Of a stretch of DNA of 47,614 nt, positions 1 through 9,052 are shown piece after piece. Below the pieces are notes generated by a model. The model did not search any database, was not told where the DNA came from, and worked only from the letters and a program-made list of their open reading frames with translations. The stretch is from Myxococcales bacterium (GTDB lineage Bacteria; Myxococcota_A; Polyangia; Polyangiales; Polyangiaceae). Where the stretch lies: NCBI GenBank assembly GCA_009692485.1, contig SHZB01000005.1, positions 1-47,614 of the forward strand. Direction: 5' to 3'. A program made the translations under genes and the position numbers. Every line of letters starts with the position of its first letter. Positions within the stretch are counted from its first letter, which is position 1.

Positions 1-40
1 GCCGCAGCCGCAGCCGCAGACGCAGCCGCAGACGCAACCG
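1..40. repeat. gcagcc/gcagac hexamer-type short tandem repeat at window edge
   Basis: gccgcagccgcagccgcagacgcagccgcagacgcaaccgcc read directly. Confidence 0.6.
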
Positions 41-356
41 CCGGGTGACGCGTGACGCGAACAACGTCGATGTGTGCACCAACACGCAGTTCGATCCCGC
101 AAACTGCGGCGCGTGCGGCAAGGCGTGCGGCATCCAGCAGGCCTGCGTCGCCGGAAGCTGCACGCCCCTGGCGTCCGCGGTCACCGCCATCGCCGCCGGC
201 GGGCTCCACACGTGCGCGCTCCTGAATGACGACACCGTCAAATGTTGGGGACGCAACCATTACGGCCAGCTCGGGCTCGGCGACGTTCAGTGGCGCGGCG
301 ACGGCCCGAACGAGACGGGCGATTTCCTCAAGGCGGTCTTGCTCACCGGGCCTTAG
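3..356 (+). CDS. C-terminal end of Cys-rich / RCC1-repeat protein (5' end outside window or degenerate)
   Basis: ORF 45..356 open to the window edge; NTQFDPANCGACGKAC Cys-rich module followed by one RCC1 repeat (AAGGLHTCALLNDDTVKCWGRNHYGQLGLGD); paralog of 16304..19006. Confidence 0.6.
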   Translation, partial: RSRSRRRSRRRNRRVTRDANNVDVCTNTQFDPANCGACGKACGIQQACVAGSCTPLASAVTAIAAGGLHTCALLNDDTVKCWGRNHYGQLGLGDVQWRGDGPNETGDFLKAVLLTGP

Positions 357-410
357 CGCAGCCGTCGCGGCTCACCGGGACCGGGCCTTCGCGCAGCCGT
401 CGCAGCTCAC
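342..410. repeat. Imperfect tandem duplication spanning the stop codon of the RCC1 gene
   Basis: ctcaccgggccttagcgcagccgtcgcgg / ctcaccgggaccgggccttcgcgcagccgtcgcag / ctcac; stop TAG 354-356 is in copy 1. Confidence 0.7.
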
Positions 411-521
411 AGTCCGCATCGCAGCGGCGCTAGCAGCGGTTACGCCGCGGACGCAGCGCACGTTGGTCCTCGCTAGTTGGTTCTCGATTCGTTCGCTTCG
501 GCGCACTAGAATCCGGCGACC

Positions 522-1046
522 ATGAACTCTTCCTGTCTTCGCTTCGCCGCTCCGCTCGCGCTCTTTGTGATGGTCGTGGCCTGCGCCAAGGATCGCTTCC
601 CCGATGAAGAGGCGGCCGCAACGGCGGGCTCCGGCGGCACCGCCCCAGCGACGACGAGCGCCACGATGAGTACGGCGAGCGGCTCGGGCGTCGAGAACAC
701 CGACCTGCTCTGCGGCGACGGCGACGACAACGACAGCGACGGCTTCACCGACTGCAAGGACTTCGACTGCAAGCCGGAGTCCAATCCGCTGCTCAAGACC
801 GCATGCAAGGGCGACGGCAGCGCGGAAGCAGACGACGCGAAGTGTGATGACGGCATCGACAACGACAACAACGGCTACACCGACTGCGAAGACTTCAGTT
901 GCTCGCAGAGCGCCAACGTCACCGTGTGCCATCCCGAGAACACCGACGCCCTCTGCTCGGACATGATCGACAACGACGAGAACGGCTTCACCGACTGCGA
1001 CGATTTCAGCTGCTCGAAGAACCCCGGCGTCACCGTCTGCAAGTGA
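522..1046 (+). CDS. Putative lipoprotein with three Asp/Asn-rich Cys-bracketed repeats (MopE / Ca-binding-loop-like)
   Basis: Signal peptide ending VVACAKD; repeats CGDGDDNDSDGFTDCKDFDC, CDDGIDNDNNGYTDCEDFSC, CSDMIDNDENGFTDCDDFSC. Confidence 0.75.
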   Translation: MNSSCLRFAAPLALFVMVVACAKDRFPDEEAAATAGSGGTAPATTSATMSTASGSGVENTDLLCGDGDDNDSDGFTDCKDFDCKPESNPLLKTACKGDGSAEADDAKCDDGIDNDNNGYTDCEDFSCSQSANVTVCHPENTDALCSDMIDNDENGFTDCDDFSCSKNPGVTVCK

Positions 1047-1106
1047 CAGAGCATGCGGCCGCACTCGAAGCGCCGGCCCTGAACCATGGTAGTCGTGCGC
1101 CCGCAT

Positions 1107-1183
1107 GCGCCCGTAGCTCAGCTGGATAGAGCAGCGGCCTTCTAAGCCGCGGGTCGCAGGTTCGAATCCTGCCGGGCGTGCCA
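1107..1183 (+). tRNA. tRNA-Arg (anticodon TCT), CCA encoded
   Basis: Acceptor GCGCCCG/CGGGCGT, D-arm TAGCTCAGCTGGATAGAGC, anticodon stem GCGGC-CTTCTAA-GCCGC, T-arm GGTTCGAATCC, discriminator G plus CCA. Confidence 0.93.
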
Positions 1184-1270
1184 GATTTGCCGCGGGAACC
1201 TGCGATTCGGGTATCCGACCTGAGCCATCCCCGACCGCCCGAGTGCCCACCGCTCTGCTACCGTAGCGGC

Positions 1271-3076
1271 ATGCGTCTCAGCGCGGTCATTGCGGCGGTC
1301 ATCTCAGTGTCTGTTTATGCGGCGTGCGCGGCGACGCGCGACTCCACCTTCGGGGATGCCGCGGCGGACGCGAGCAGCGTGAGCAGCGGCGCAACGATGC
1401 CGGGAGCAGGCGGCAGCGGACAGGGCGGCGGGTTCAGCTTCGGCGGCAGCGGCCAAGGTGGCAGCGTGGCGTGCGAGCAGCCGTGCTCGACGGATTTTCA
1501 CCACGTCATCGACTGCGACGGCAACATCCTCGAGACCTGCACCGGCACCGAAGGCTGCAATCCGTCGACCGGGACCTGCGAGAACGCCTGCAAGGTCGCC
1601 GAGGACAATAAATTCTCGGTCGGCTGCGGCTACCTCTCGACGTACATGGAAAATTTACACGGTGAGTGCTTCGCCGCATTCGTGGCAAACACCTGGAATC
1701 AGCCCGCGCACATCACGGTAGAATACGCCGGCAAGCAGCTCGCGCCGGGTACCTTTGGGTATATCCCCGTGGGCGCCGGGCCGGGCCTCAGCTATCAGCC
1801 ATTCAACGCCGCAGCGGGCATTCCGCCGGGTGAGGTCGTCATTCTGTTTCTCTCGGGCCAGCTTGGTACGCCCGGGCCGGGACAGGCCTTCTGTCCGAAA
1901 TCTCCCGCGACGCCGAACTCCCAAATGATGGGGACCGGTATTGGCAATAGCTTTCGCATCGACTCCGATGTCCCGGTCGTCGCCTATCAGATCAACCCTT
2001 ATGGCGGTGGCAGCGCGGCGGTGACGGGCGCGTCGTTGCTATTGCCCACGAGCGTGTGGAGTGACAACTACGTCGCAGTGAGCGCCTATCATGGCAATAT
2101 GCCCGCGAATCCGTCCTTCAACATCGTCGCCGAACAGGACAATACGGTTGTGACCATGCTGCCGTCGGCGCAGCTTGCGGGCGCCGGAGGGATCCCGGGC
2201 GGACCTGCGAACTCGCCTGTCAGCTTCACGCTCCAGCGCGGTCAGAACGCGCAAATTAGTCAGAGCATCGACCTGACCGGGAGCGTCATTCAGGCCACGA
2301 AGCGGGTCGGCTTCATGGCGGGACACCGGTGCGCGTTCATCCCATCCGGCGTGCTCTATTGCGATCACGGCGAGCAGATGATTCCGCCCGTGAAGGCGCT
2401 TGGAAGCGAGTACGCCGGAGTCATGTATCGACCCCGGATGGGAGAGCCGGCCGTGTGGCGCGCGATCGGCGTCATCGACGGGACGGTGCTCACCTGGTCC
2501 AAGCCCGTAGGCGGTCCCGCTTCGCTGAACAGGGGCCAAATTGGAGAGTTTTTCACCGGCGAGCCCTTCCTTGTGTCGAGCCAGGACGCCGATCATCCCT
2601 TTGTCTTGTTTCAGCACATGAGCGGCTCGACGTGGAAGCCCGGCATGGATGGATATGGCGACTCGGACTCGGTCATCAGCGTGCCTACCAAACAGTATAT
2701 GAACTCCTATGTCTTCTTTGCGGACCCCACCTATCCAGAGACGAATCTGGTCTTGGTGCGCGCGAAAGGAAAGGACGACAAGTTTCACGACGTGACGCTC
2801 GACTGCGCCGGAGTCATCGGCGGATTTGCGCCGGTCGACGCCGCAGGAGCCTTCGAGTGGGCGCGGGCCGATCTCATCGTTGGCAATTTCCAGAACGTCG
2901 GCAATTGCTCGACGGGACGCCATGAGATCAAGAGTGATGCTCCGTTCGGGCTGTGGGTATGGGGTTGGGGCACGCCGCTCACGAGCACCTTCACCAAGAA
3001 TGTCTCTTACGGTTATCCGGGCGGGATGAACGTGGTGCCGATCAACAACGTCGTCATCGTGCCCGACCCGAACTGA
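1271..3076 (+). CDS. IgGFc-binding-like secreted protein (probable lipoprotein)
   Basis: Start chosen at ATG 1271 (MRLSAVIAAVISVSVYAACAATR); DVPVVAYQINPYGG, GFMAGHRCAFIPSGVLYCDHGEQMIPPVKALG and PFVLFQHMSGS resemble the IgGFc-binding N-terminal domain; Gly/Ser linker after the signal. Confidence 0.7.
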   Translation: MRLSAVIAAVISVSVYAACAATRDSTFGDAAADASSVSSGATMPGAGGSGQGGGFSFGGSGQGGSVACEQPCSTDFHHVIDCDGNILETCTGTEGCNPSTGTCENACKVAEDNKFSVGCGYLSTYMENLHGECFAAFVANTWNQPAHITVEYAGKQLAPGTFGYIPVGAGPGLSYQPFNAAAGIPPGEVVILFLSGQLGTPGPGQAFCPKSPATPNSQMMGTGIGNSFRIDSDVPVVAYQINPYGGGSAAVTGASLLLPTSVWSDNYVAVSAYHGNMPANPSFNIVAEQDNTVVTMLPSAQLAGAGGIPGGPANSPVSFTLQRGQNAQISQSIDLTGSVIQATKRVGFMAGHRCAFIPSGVLYCDHGEQMIPPVKALGSEYAGVMYRPRMGEPAVWRAIGVIDGTVLTWSKPVGGPASLNRGQIGEFFTGEPFLVSSQDADHPFVLFQHMSGSTWKPGMDGYGDSDSVISVPTKQYMNSYVFFADPTYPETNLVLVRAKGKDDKFHDVTLDCAGVIGGFAPVDAAGAFEWARADLIVGNFQNVGNCSTGRHEIKSDAPFGLWVWGWGTPLTSTFTKNVSYGYPGGMNVVPINNVVIVPDPN

Positions 3077-3117
3077 GCTACGCGCCGGCGTGCGCGGGAA
3101 GGTACGGTAGCGCCACC

Positions 3118-5460
3118 ATGAATGACGTTTTTCGCCTCGATGGGTCGGTGCTGCGGGCGTCCGCGTTCTTGTTCGCGTGGGGAGCTACGGGTTCGCTCGT
3201 AGGCTGTGTGCCGCAGCTTGGGCCGCCGCCGATCGTCACCAAGGCGCGGCTCGGCACCGTGATCGTTTACCGCAACGGCGTCGCGTATTTCGAGCGGCAT
3301 GCGAGCCCCGAAGAGCGTGAGCTGAAGCTGCGCGTTCCGGGCGAGAGGATCGACGATTTCCTCAAATCGCTCACGATCGCGGACGAACGGACCGGCGAGG
3401 CGCTGCCGATTTCGTACCCGACGATGCGGCACGATGGCGGCAGCGTGGACATGACGATCGCCCTGCCCGAGCGCTCGACCGGACTGCGGATCACCTACGT
3501 GACCGAGAGCCCTTCGTGGAAGCCGAGCTATCGGCTCGCGCTCTCCGAAGGTGGAGCCGCGGCGCTGCAAGCGTGGGCCGTCGTCGACAACGTGTCGGGT
3601 GAAGACTGGAAGGACGTGCGCGTGGGGGTCGGCTCGACGTCGGCGCTGTCGTTCCGCTTCGATTTGCACAGCGTGCGGCTGGTCGAGCGGCAGACCTTGA
3701 TGACGGAGGACATGCTCGCGGTGGCGCCCCCAACGGGAGGCTCGCCGCACGCGGTCGAGCCACGCGATCTGCGCGAAGCTGCGGCGCTCGCGGCAGAGGC
3801 GATGGCAGCGCTGGGGGATGAAGAGCTCGAGCGGGCGCAGCAGGATGGGACGCTGATGCCGGGCGAGCCGATGGCTGGCGCTTGGAGGGACGGGGCAAAA
3901 GACGAGGAGTACGACGCGGGCGAGCGAGTCCTCGACGCGGGGGGCTACGGCAAGAGCTCCCGCAGTCGCGCTGGCCGCGGGCACACCGCAGGGCTGCCAC
4001 GGCCGGAGGCGAACAACGCACCGGGGCCGATGAAGAAGGACGGCAAGGGCTGGGCGTCGCCGCGCACGAGCGCGAGCAGCAACGTCGACAAAAGCGGGGT
4101 CGTTTCGGCGGGGACGCGGGCGCGCGAGCTGGCGCTGAAGACGGCGCAGATGCTCGGCAAGAACCAGCGGCTGCGGGTCGAGGGCTACGCGCAAAAGGGC
4201 GATGCTGAGCCAGGTCCGGCGGCGCTTGCTCGCGCGAATCGCGTAAGAAATGGGCTGATCGCGAACGGTGTTCCGGCCGAGCGCATCGACGCCATCGGCA
4301 TGACCGAGCTTGGCACCGAGGCGGTGCGGATGGTGGTGGCCGAGACTGGCGACGTAACGAAATCGGGAGCGGATGCTGGCGGCACACCCACCGAGACGGC
4401 GACGACCGAGCCCCTCGGCCACGCGCACTTCGTGTCGAGCGAGGCGATGACGATCGCGAGCGGCTACTCGGCCATGCTGAGCATGCTGCAAACGGGGACG
4501 AAGGCCGAGCGGGTCTACTATTACGACCCGATCTCGAAGCGCGGCAGCAAGGACTTTGCTTTCAACGCGATCCGCCTGACGAATCCAAGCCAATACACGC
4601 TCGACGGTGGACCTTTCACGATCTATTCGGGCGGGCAATTTCTCGGCGAGGGACTCTCGGACGCGGTCCTGCCCGGCGCCGTTGCGTTCATCCCGTACGC
4701 GCTCGATCGCGCCATTTTGGTCGTGACGGAGACGGATTCGCGGGACGAAATCGAGCGACTGTTGACGCTCGACCGCGGAGTCGCAAAGGCCGCCGCGCGC
4801 CGCGTTCGCACGACAAGGCTGTCCCTGTCGAATCGCGGGACGGAAGCCGCGACCGTGTTTTTGCGCCACGAGCCGGCGCCCGGGCACACGCTCGTCGACG
4901 CCAAACCAGTAGAGAAACTCGGCGGCGCCTACCTCTTCACGATCGCGATCCCGGCGGGGACGACGGTGCCCTTCGTGCTCGAAGAGAAGACGCCGGTCGA
5001 TCGCATCTTGGATCTGCGCGGCGACGCGGGTGTCGCGGAACTCGCGGTGTTTCTGAAGCGCGAGAAGGTCGAGCCGGCACTCGCCGCGGGGCTCGCGCGC
5101 ATCGTCGGCCAGCACGAAGAAGCGGTCGCGACGACGCGCAGAATCGAAGTCGTGGACGAGCAGCTTCGGGTGTTTCGGCAGCGCGTGTACGAGATCAACG
5201 TGCAGCTCGTGGCGCTCAGAAAGGTCCCTCAGGGCGAGCGCTTGCGACGGCACCTCGCGACGCGCATGGATGAAATCAGCGCGCGGATCCAGACCTCGAG
5301 CCTCGAGCGCGCGGAGCTCGAGGGCAAGCTGCTCTCGGCACGCATCGAGTTCCAGGATGCCGTGGCGGAGCTGACGCTCGCGGACGCAGACACGAAGAAA
5401 GAGTCCGCCCTCGGAGCAGGGGCGACGACGCCGAAGAGCGACAAAGGAGCTAGCCGATGA
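3118..5460 (+). CDS. DUF4139 (MuiA-like) family lipoprotein with internal OmpA-like segment
   Basis: ATG 3118 gives a signal/lipobox (SLVGCVPQ); TYVTESPSWKPSYRL and VDNVSGEDWKDVRVGVGS are typical of DUF4139; internal LRVEGYAQKGD...ALARANRVRNGLIANGVPAERIDAIGMTELG is OmpA_C-like. Confidence 0.75.
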   Translation: MNDVFRLDGSVLRASAFLFAWGATGSLVGCVPQLGPPPIVTKARLGTVIVYRNGVAYFERHASPEERELKLRVPGERIDDFLKSLTIADERTGEALPISYPTMRHDGGSVDMTIALPERSTGLRITYVTESPSWKPSYRLALSEGGAAALQAWAVVDNVSGEDWKDVRVGVGSTSALSFRFDLHSVRLVERQTLMTEDMLAVAPPTGGSPHAVEPRDLREAAALAAEAMAALGDEELERAQQDGTLMPGEPMAGAWRDGAKDEEYDAGERVLDAGGYGKSSRSRAGRGHTAGLPRPEANNAPGPMKKDGKGWASPRTSASSNVDKSGVVSAGTRARELALKTAQMLGKNQRLRVEGYAQKGDAEPGPAALARANRVRNGLIANGVPAERIDAIGMTELGTEAVRMVVAETGDVTKSGADAGGTPTETATTEPLGHAHFVSSEAMTIASGYSAMLSMLQTGTKAERVYYYDPISKRGSKDFAFNAIRLTNPSQYTLDGGPFTIYSGGQFLGEGLSDAVLPGAVAFIPYALDRAILVVTETDSRDEIERLLTLDRGVAKAAARRVRTTRLSLSNRGTEAATVFLRHEPAPGHTLVDAKPVEKLGGAYLFTIAIPAGTTVPFVLEEKTPVDRILDLRGDAGVAELAVFLKREKVEPALAAGLARIVGQHEEAVATTRRIEVVDEQLRVFRQRVYEINVQLVALRKVPQGERLRRHLATRMDEISARIQTSSLERAELEGKLLSARIEFQDAVAELTLADADTKKESALGAGATTPKSDKGASR

Positions 5461-7613
5461 AGCGCACGCATTGGTCCACGAGCGCGGTTCGAGGCCCGTT
5501 TTTAGGCGGTTTCCGCGCTGGGTTGGCCGCCCTGGGTGCGCTGCTGGCGCTGGGCTGCCAAGGTGCGCGGCCGGTGCTGGCCGACGCGACCAAGCTTGGA
5601 AATGTGATCGTGTATCGCAACGGCGTCGCGTATTTCGAACGCTATGCCGAGCCCGGTGAAGAGCACATTGAGCTGCGGGTACCAAGCGAGCGCGTCGATG
5701 ATTTTCTGAAATCGCTGAGCATCATTGACGAGGCGAGCGGCAAGGCGCTGCCGGTGAGCTATCCGACGATGGCGAGCATCGATGGCTACGTCGCGATGCG
5801 GATCACGCTCGGGCCGCACAACGGACGGCTGCGGATCACCTACGTGACAGAGAGCCCCGCGTGGAAGCCGAGCTACCGCATCGTCTTGGGCGAGGACGGC
5901 AAGGCAAGTCTGCAAGGCTGGGCCGTCGTGGACAACGTCTCGGGAGAAGACTGGGACCAGGTGCGCATCGGCGTGGGTTCGACCTCGGCCTTGTCGTTTC
6001 GCTTCGATCTGCACAGCGTGCGCTTGGTCGAGCGCGAGACCCTCGGCGGCGGCGGCGAGCTCGCCCTGGCGCCACCCACCGGAGGCGCGGCCTATGCGGT
6101 TGCGGCCAGCAAGGTGCGGATGCTCTCGAGCCTTGGCGCGAGCGACGTGGCGAACTTGACACCGAGCGGCGTTGCCGTCGCGGCGCAGACTCAGAGCTTC
6201 TCGGGCGATGACATGAAGACCGCGCAGAAAGAGGCTCCGCGGCGCCCCGATCTGCGAGCGCTCTCGCAGCAGATCAAGAGCGGAAAACAGCGGGTGCGGA
6301 TCGAGGGCTACGCGCAGGCGGGCGACGGCGATTTGCAGGCGTCCTCGATGTTTCGCGCCAACCTCGTGCGGCAAGAGCTGCTCGACAACGGGGTGTCCGC
6401 CGAGCAGCTCGAGGTGGTCGCGACCGGCAAGCTGAGCTCGGGCGATGCCGTGCGGGTGCTCGCGAGTGACGACGCCGATGTGCGCGCGAGTCACTCCGAC
6501 GCCGTGGTTGCGGCCGCAGACTCGCAGCCAGCGGGGCTCGCGCACTTCGTGTCGAAGAATCCGATGACCATCGCCGCCGAGCACTCCGCGATGGTGAACA
6601 TCTTCGACCGGCCGACGAGCGCGCGGCGCGTCTACTACTACGACCCGGTCTCGGAGCGCGGCTCGAAGACCTACGCTTTCAACGCGGTGCGGGTCGAGAA
6701 CCCCACGCAATACACGCTCGATGGCGGGCCGGTGACGGTCTACGCGTCGCATCAGTTCTTGGGCGAGGGACTCTCCGATTCGGTGCTGCCGAGTGCGGTA
6801 GCGTTCGTGCCCTACGCGCTCGATCGGAGCGTCGTGGTGGAGACGAGCGAGGACTCGCGCGAAGAGATCGAGAAGCTCGTGACGCTGCAACGTGGCGTCG
6901 CGACGGCCGAGACGCGGCGGATTCGGCGACGGCGGCTCACGGTCGCCAATCGCGGCAACACCGAGGCGGAGATCTACCTTCGCCATCAGGTCGCGAAGGG
7001 CTACCAGCTCATCGTGGACAAGGCGATGCCGCACGAAAAACTGGGCTCCGCGTACTTGTTCGCGCTGCGACTCGCGCCCGGCAAGGCGACCGAGCTCGCG
7101 ATCGAGGAGACGACGCCGCTCATGCGCACGGTCGACGTGCGGACCGACGACGGCGTCAGCGACGTCGCGGTGTTCCTCGAGAAGCGCAGCCCCGATGCCG
7201 AGCTTGCGCGCCGATTGCGTGAGATCGTGGAGGCGCACCGGGCCACGCAGAACCTGCGCGACAAGATCCGCGTGCTCCACGAGCAGGTGGCGGTGTACCG
7301 CGCGCGCACGGACGAGCTCACGGTGCAGCTGTTTTCGCTGAAGAAGGTGCGCGAGGCGGACAAGCTGCGAGCGAGCCTCGCGCGCAAGATGGAAGAGATC
7401 ACCGACAAGATGCAGAAGGCGACGATCGAACAAAGCTATCGCGAAGGCGAGCTGATGACGGTCCGCATCGGCCTCGAGGACAAGATCGCGGAGCTATCGC
7501 TGGAGCCGACGGTCAAGGCTGCTCTGGCGATCAAGGCAATTACGGCGCTCACGCCTGCTCTGCTGAAAGCCGCACCCGCCGCAACGAAACGAAAACCCGC
7601 GTCGCCTCGCTGA
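5457..7613 (+). CDS. DUF4139 family protein, tandem paralog of the upstream gene
   Basis: ATGA overlap with upstream stop; near-parallel motifs (TYVTESPAWKPSYRI, VDNVSGEDWDQVRIGVGSTSALSFRFDLHSVRLVERETL, RVYYYDPVSERGSKTYAFNAVR). Confidence 0.78.
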   Translation: MKRTHWSTSAVRGPFLGGFRAGLAALGALLALGCQGARPVLADATKLGNVIVYRNGVAYFERYAEPGEEHIELRVPSERVDDFLKSLSIIDEASGKALPVSYPTMASIDGYVAMRITLGPHNGRLRITYVTESPAWKPSYRIVLGEDGKASLQGWAVVDNVSGEDWDQVRIGVGSTSALSFRFDLHSVRLVERETLGGGGELALAPPTGGAAYAVAASKVRMLSSLGASDVANLTPSGVAVAAQTQSFSGDDMKTAQKEAPRRPDLRALSQQIKSGKQRVRIEGYAQAGDGDLQASSMFRANLVRQELLDNGVSAEQLEVVATGKLSSGDAVRVLASDDADVRASHSDAVVAAADSQPAGLAHFVSKNPMTIAAEHSAMVNIFDRPTSARRVYYYDPVSERGSKTYAFNAVRVENPTQYTLDGGPVTVYASHQFLGEGLSDSVLPSAVAFVPYALDRSVVVETSEDSREEIEKLVTLQRGVATAETRRIRRRRLTVANRGNTEAEIYLRHQVAKGYQLIVDKAMPHEKLGSAYLFALRLAPGKATELAIEETTPLMRTVDVRTDDGVSDVAVFLEKRSPDAELARRLREIVEAHRATQNLRDKIRVLHEQVAVYRARTDELTVQLFSLKKVREADKLRASLARKMEEITDKMQKATIEQSYREGELMTVRIGLEDKIAELSLEPTVKAALAIKAITALTPALLKAAPAATKRKPASPR

Positions 7614-7624
7614 GAGATCTTGCT

Positions 7625-7673
7625 GAGGCTCTTCGCGGAAGTACCGTGCGGAGGCTCTTCGCAGAAGTACGAG
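7625..7673. repeat. Two-copy direct repeat just behind a stop codon
   Basis: gaggctcttcgcggaagtac (7625) and gaggctcttcgcagaagtac (7651), 26-bp offset. Confidence 0.6.
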
Positions 7674-7751
7674 GGGCCAGTCCGCCCGGCGGATGCACGC
7701 GCTCCTATCGCGATTGACGGGCGCGCACGGCGGGGGCAAATGCGGGGCGTC

Positions 7752-8915
7752 ATGGGACGCTCCTATTCAATCGTGCTGCTGCCCGGCGACGGGACTGGTG
7801 ATGAAGTTGCTGCCTCTGCGCGGCGCGTGCTCGATGCGGTGGCGGCCCACACCGGCGTGGAGTTTGCGATTGAGGAGATCGCGTGCGGCGGGCGCTATTT
7901 TCTGGAGCACGGACGTGATTGGCCGGTCGGCTCGGAAGAAAAGTGCAAGGCCGCCGACGTCGTCTTGCTTGGTGCGGTGGGCTGGCCGGCGCCGAGCGGC
8001 AATGGCCCGGTGACGATGGCCAATGGCAAGATGGCGGGCTGGTCGCCGGTGATCGGCAATCGCCTGAAGCTGAATCTCTACGCGAACATTCGCCCGGTGA
8101 AGCTCTTTCCCGGGGTGCGCGCGCGCATCAGCGGCAAGCATGTTTCGATCTGGGAGCCGAAGAACGTCAACATGGTGTTCATCCGCGAGAACACCGAAGG
8201 GCTCTATGCCGGCATGGGCGGAACGCTCGCTCCCGGCGGAAGGGCCATCGTCGCCACCGACACGCGCGTCATCACCCGCGCCGCGTCCGAGCGCGTGATT
8301 CGGCTGGCGTTCGAGCTGTCACGCAAGCGCGGTCACGGCGCGCCCAAGGACGGCAAGAAGCGAGTCACCTGCATCGTGAAGAACAACGTGCTCGAAGGCT
8401 GCCGCTTCTTCGCGAGCGTGTTCGAGGAGATTGGGGCCGAGTACCCGGACGTCGAGAAGGACGTCGCGATCGTGGACGCGTTCACGCAATGGCTCATGGG
8501 CCAACCTGAATTTTACGACGTGCTCGTGACGACCAACATGTTTGGCGACATCGTGACCGATCTCGCGAGCGTGCTTCAAGGCGGAATGGGCATGGCGGTG
8601 GGATGCAACGTCGGTGACGACCACGCGATGTTCGAGCCCATCCACGGCTCGGCGCCGAAGCACGCCGGCCAAGACAAGGTCAACCCGATGGCCATGATCC
8701 TCGCGACCGGCGAAGCGCTCCGGTGGCTCGGCAACAAGCGCGGCGACGCGACCCTCGTCAAAGCCGGCGACGCGGTAGAGGCATCGGTCCGACGGGTCCT
8801 CGCCAAGGGGCAGACGCTCACGTACGACCTCGCCGATGCAGGCCGCGCCGCAAAGCTGAGCGAAGTCACCGACGCCATCCTCGGCGAGCTCGCCGAGCTG
8901 CTTACTCTTCACTGA
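7752..8915 (+). CDS. Isocitrate/isopropylmalate dehydrogenase family protein
   Basis: MGRSYSIVLLPGDGTGDEVA; RENTEGLYAGMGG; VTTNMFGDIVTDLASVLQGGMGMAVGCNVGDDHAMFEPIHGSAPKHAGQDKVNPMAMILATGEALRWLG. Confidence 0.85.
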   Translation: MGRSYSIVLLPGDGTGDEVAASARRVLDAVAAHTGVEFAIEEIACGGRYFLEHGRDWPVGSEEKCKAADVVLLGAVGWPAPSGNGPVTMANGKMAGWSPVIGNRLKLNLYANIRPVKLFPGVRARISGKHVSIWEPKNVNMVFIRENTEGLYAGMGGTLAPGGRAIVATDTRVITRAASERVIRLAFELSRKRGHGAPKDGKKRVTCIVKNNVLEGCRFFASVFEEIGAEYPDVEKDVAIVDAFTQWLMGQPEFYDVLVTTNMFGDIVTDLASVLQGGMGMAVGCNVGDDHAMFEPIHGSAPKHAGQDKVNPMAMILATGEALRWLGNKRGDATLVKAGDAVEASVRRVLAKGQTLTYDLADAGRAAKLSEVTDAILGELAELLTLH

Positions 8916-9052
8916 AAGCGGAGCAACTCACGCTTCCATGAAATCGAATTTCGCGGAGCGGGTTCAGGTTCACTCGTGATGTTCTGGCGTGAGGTTCTGT
9001 TTTACGGGCTCGCTTCGATCGAGATAAGCTTGAGGCCCGCGCTAGCGCCGAG

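Noticed and set aside
1107-1183. tRNA as an integration site of a mobile element
   Set aside because: No integrase, no second copy of the tRNA 3' end and no compositional break noticed nearby.
372-1250. 292-aa minus-strand ORF
   Set aside because: Covers the lipoprotein 522..1046 and the tRNA gene in antisense; no recognisable domain.
3013-5685. 890-aa minus-strand ORF antisense to the DUF4139 gene
   Set aside because: High-GC shadow ORF: Arg/His-rich translation without domain motifs, while the plus strand has clear DUF4139 motifs and signal peptides.
7752-8915. Calling this gene leuB specifically
   Set aside because: The family is clear, but without leuCD neighbours or a discriminating alignment I cannot separate isopropylmalate, isocitrate, homoisocitrate or tartrate dehydrogenase activity.
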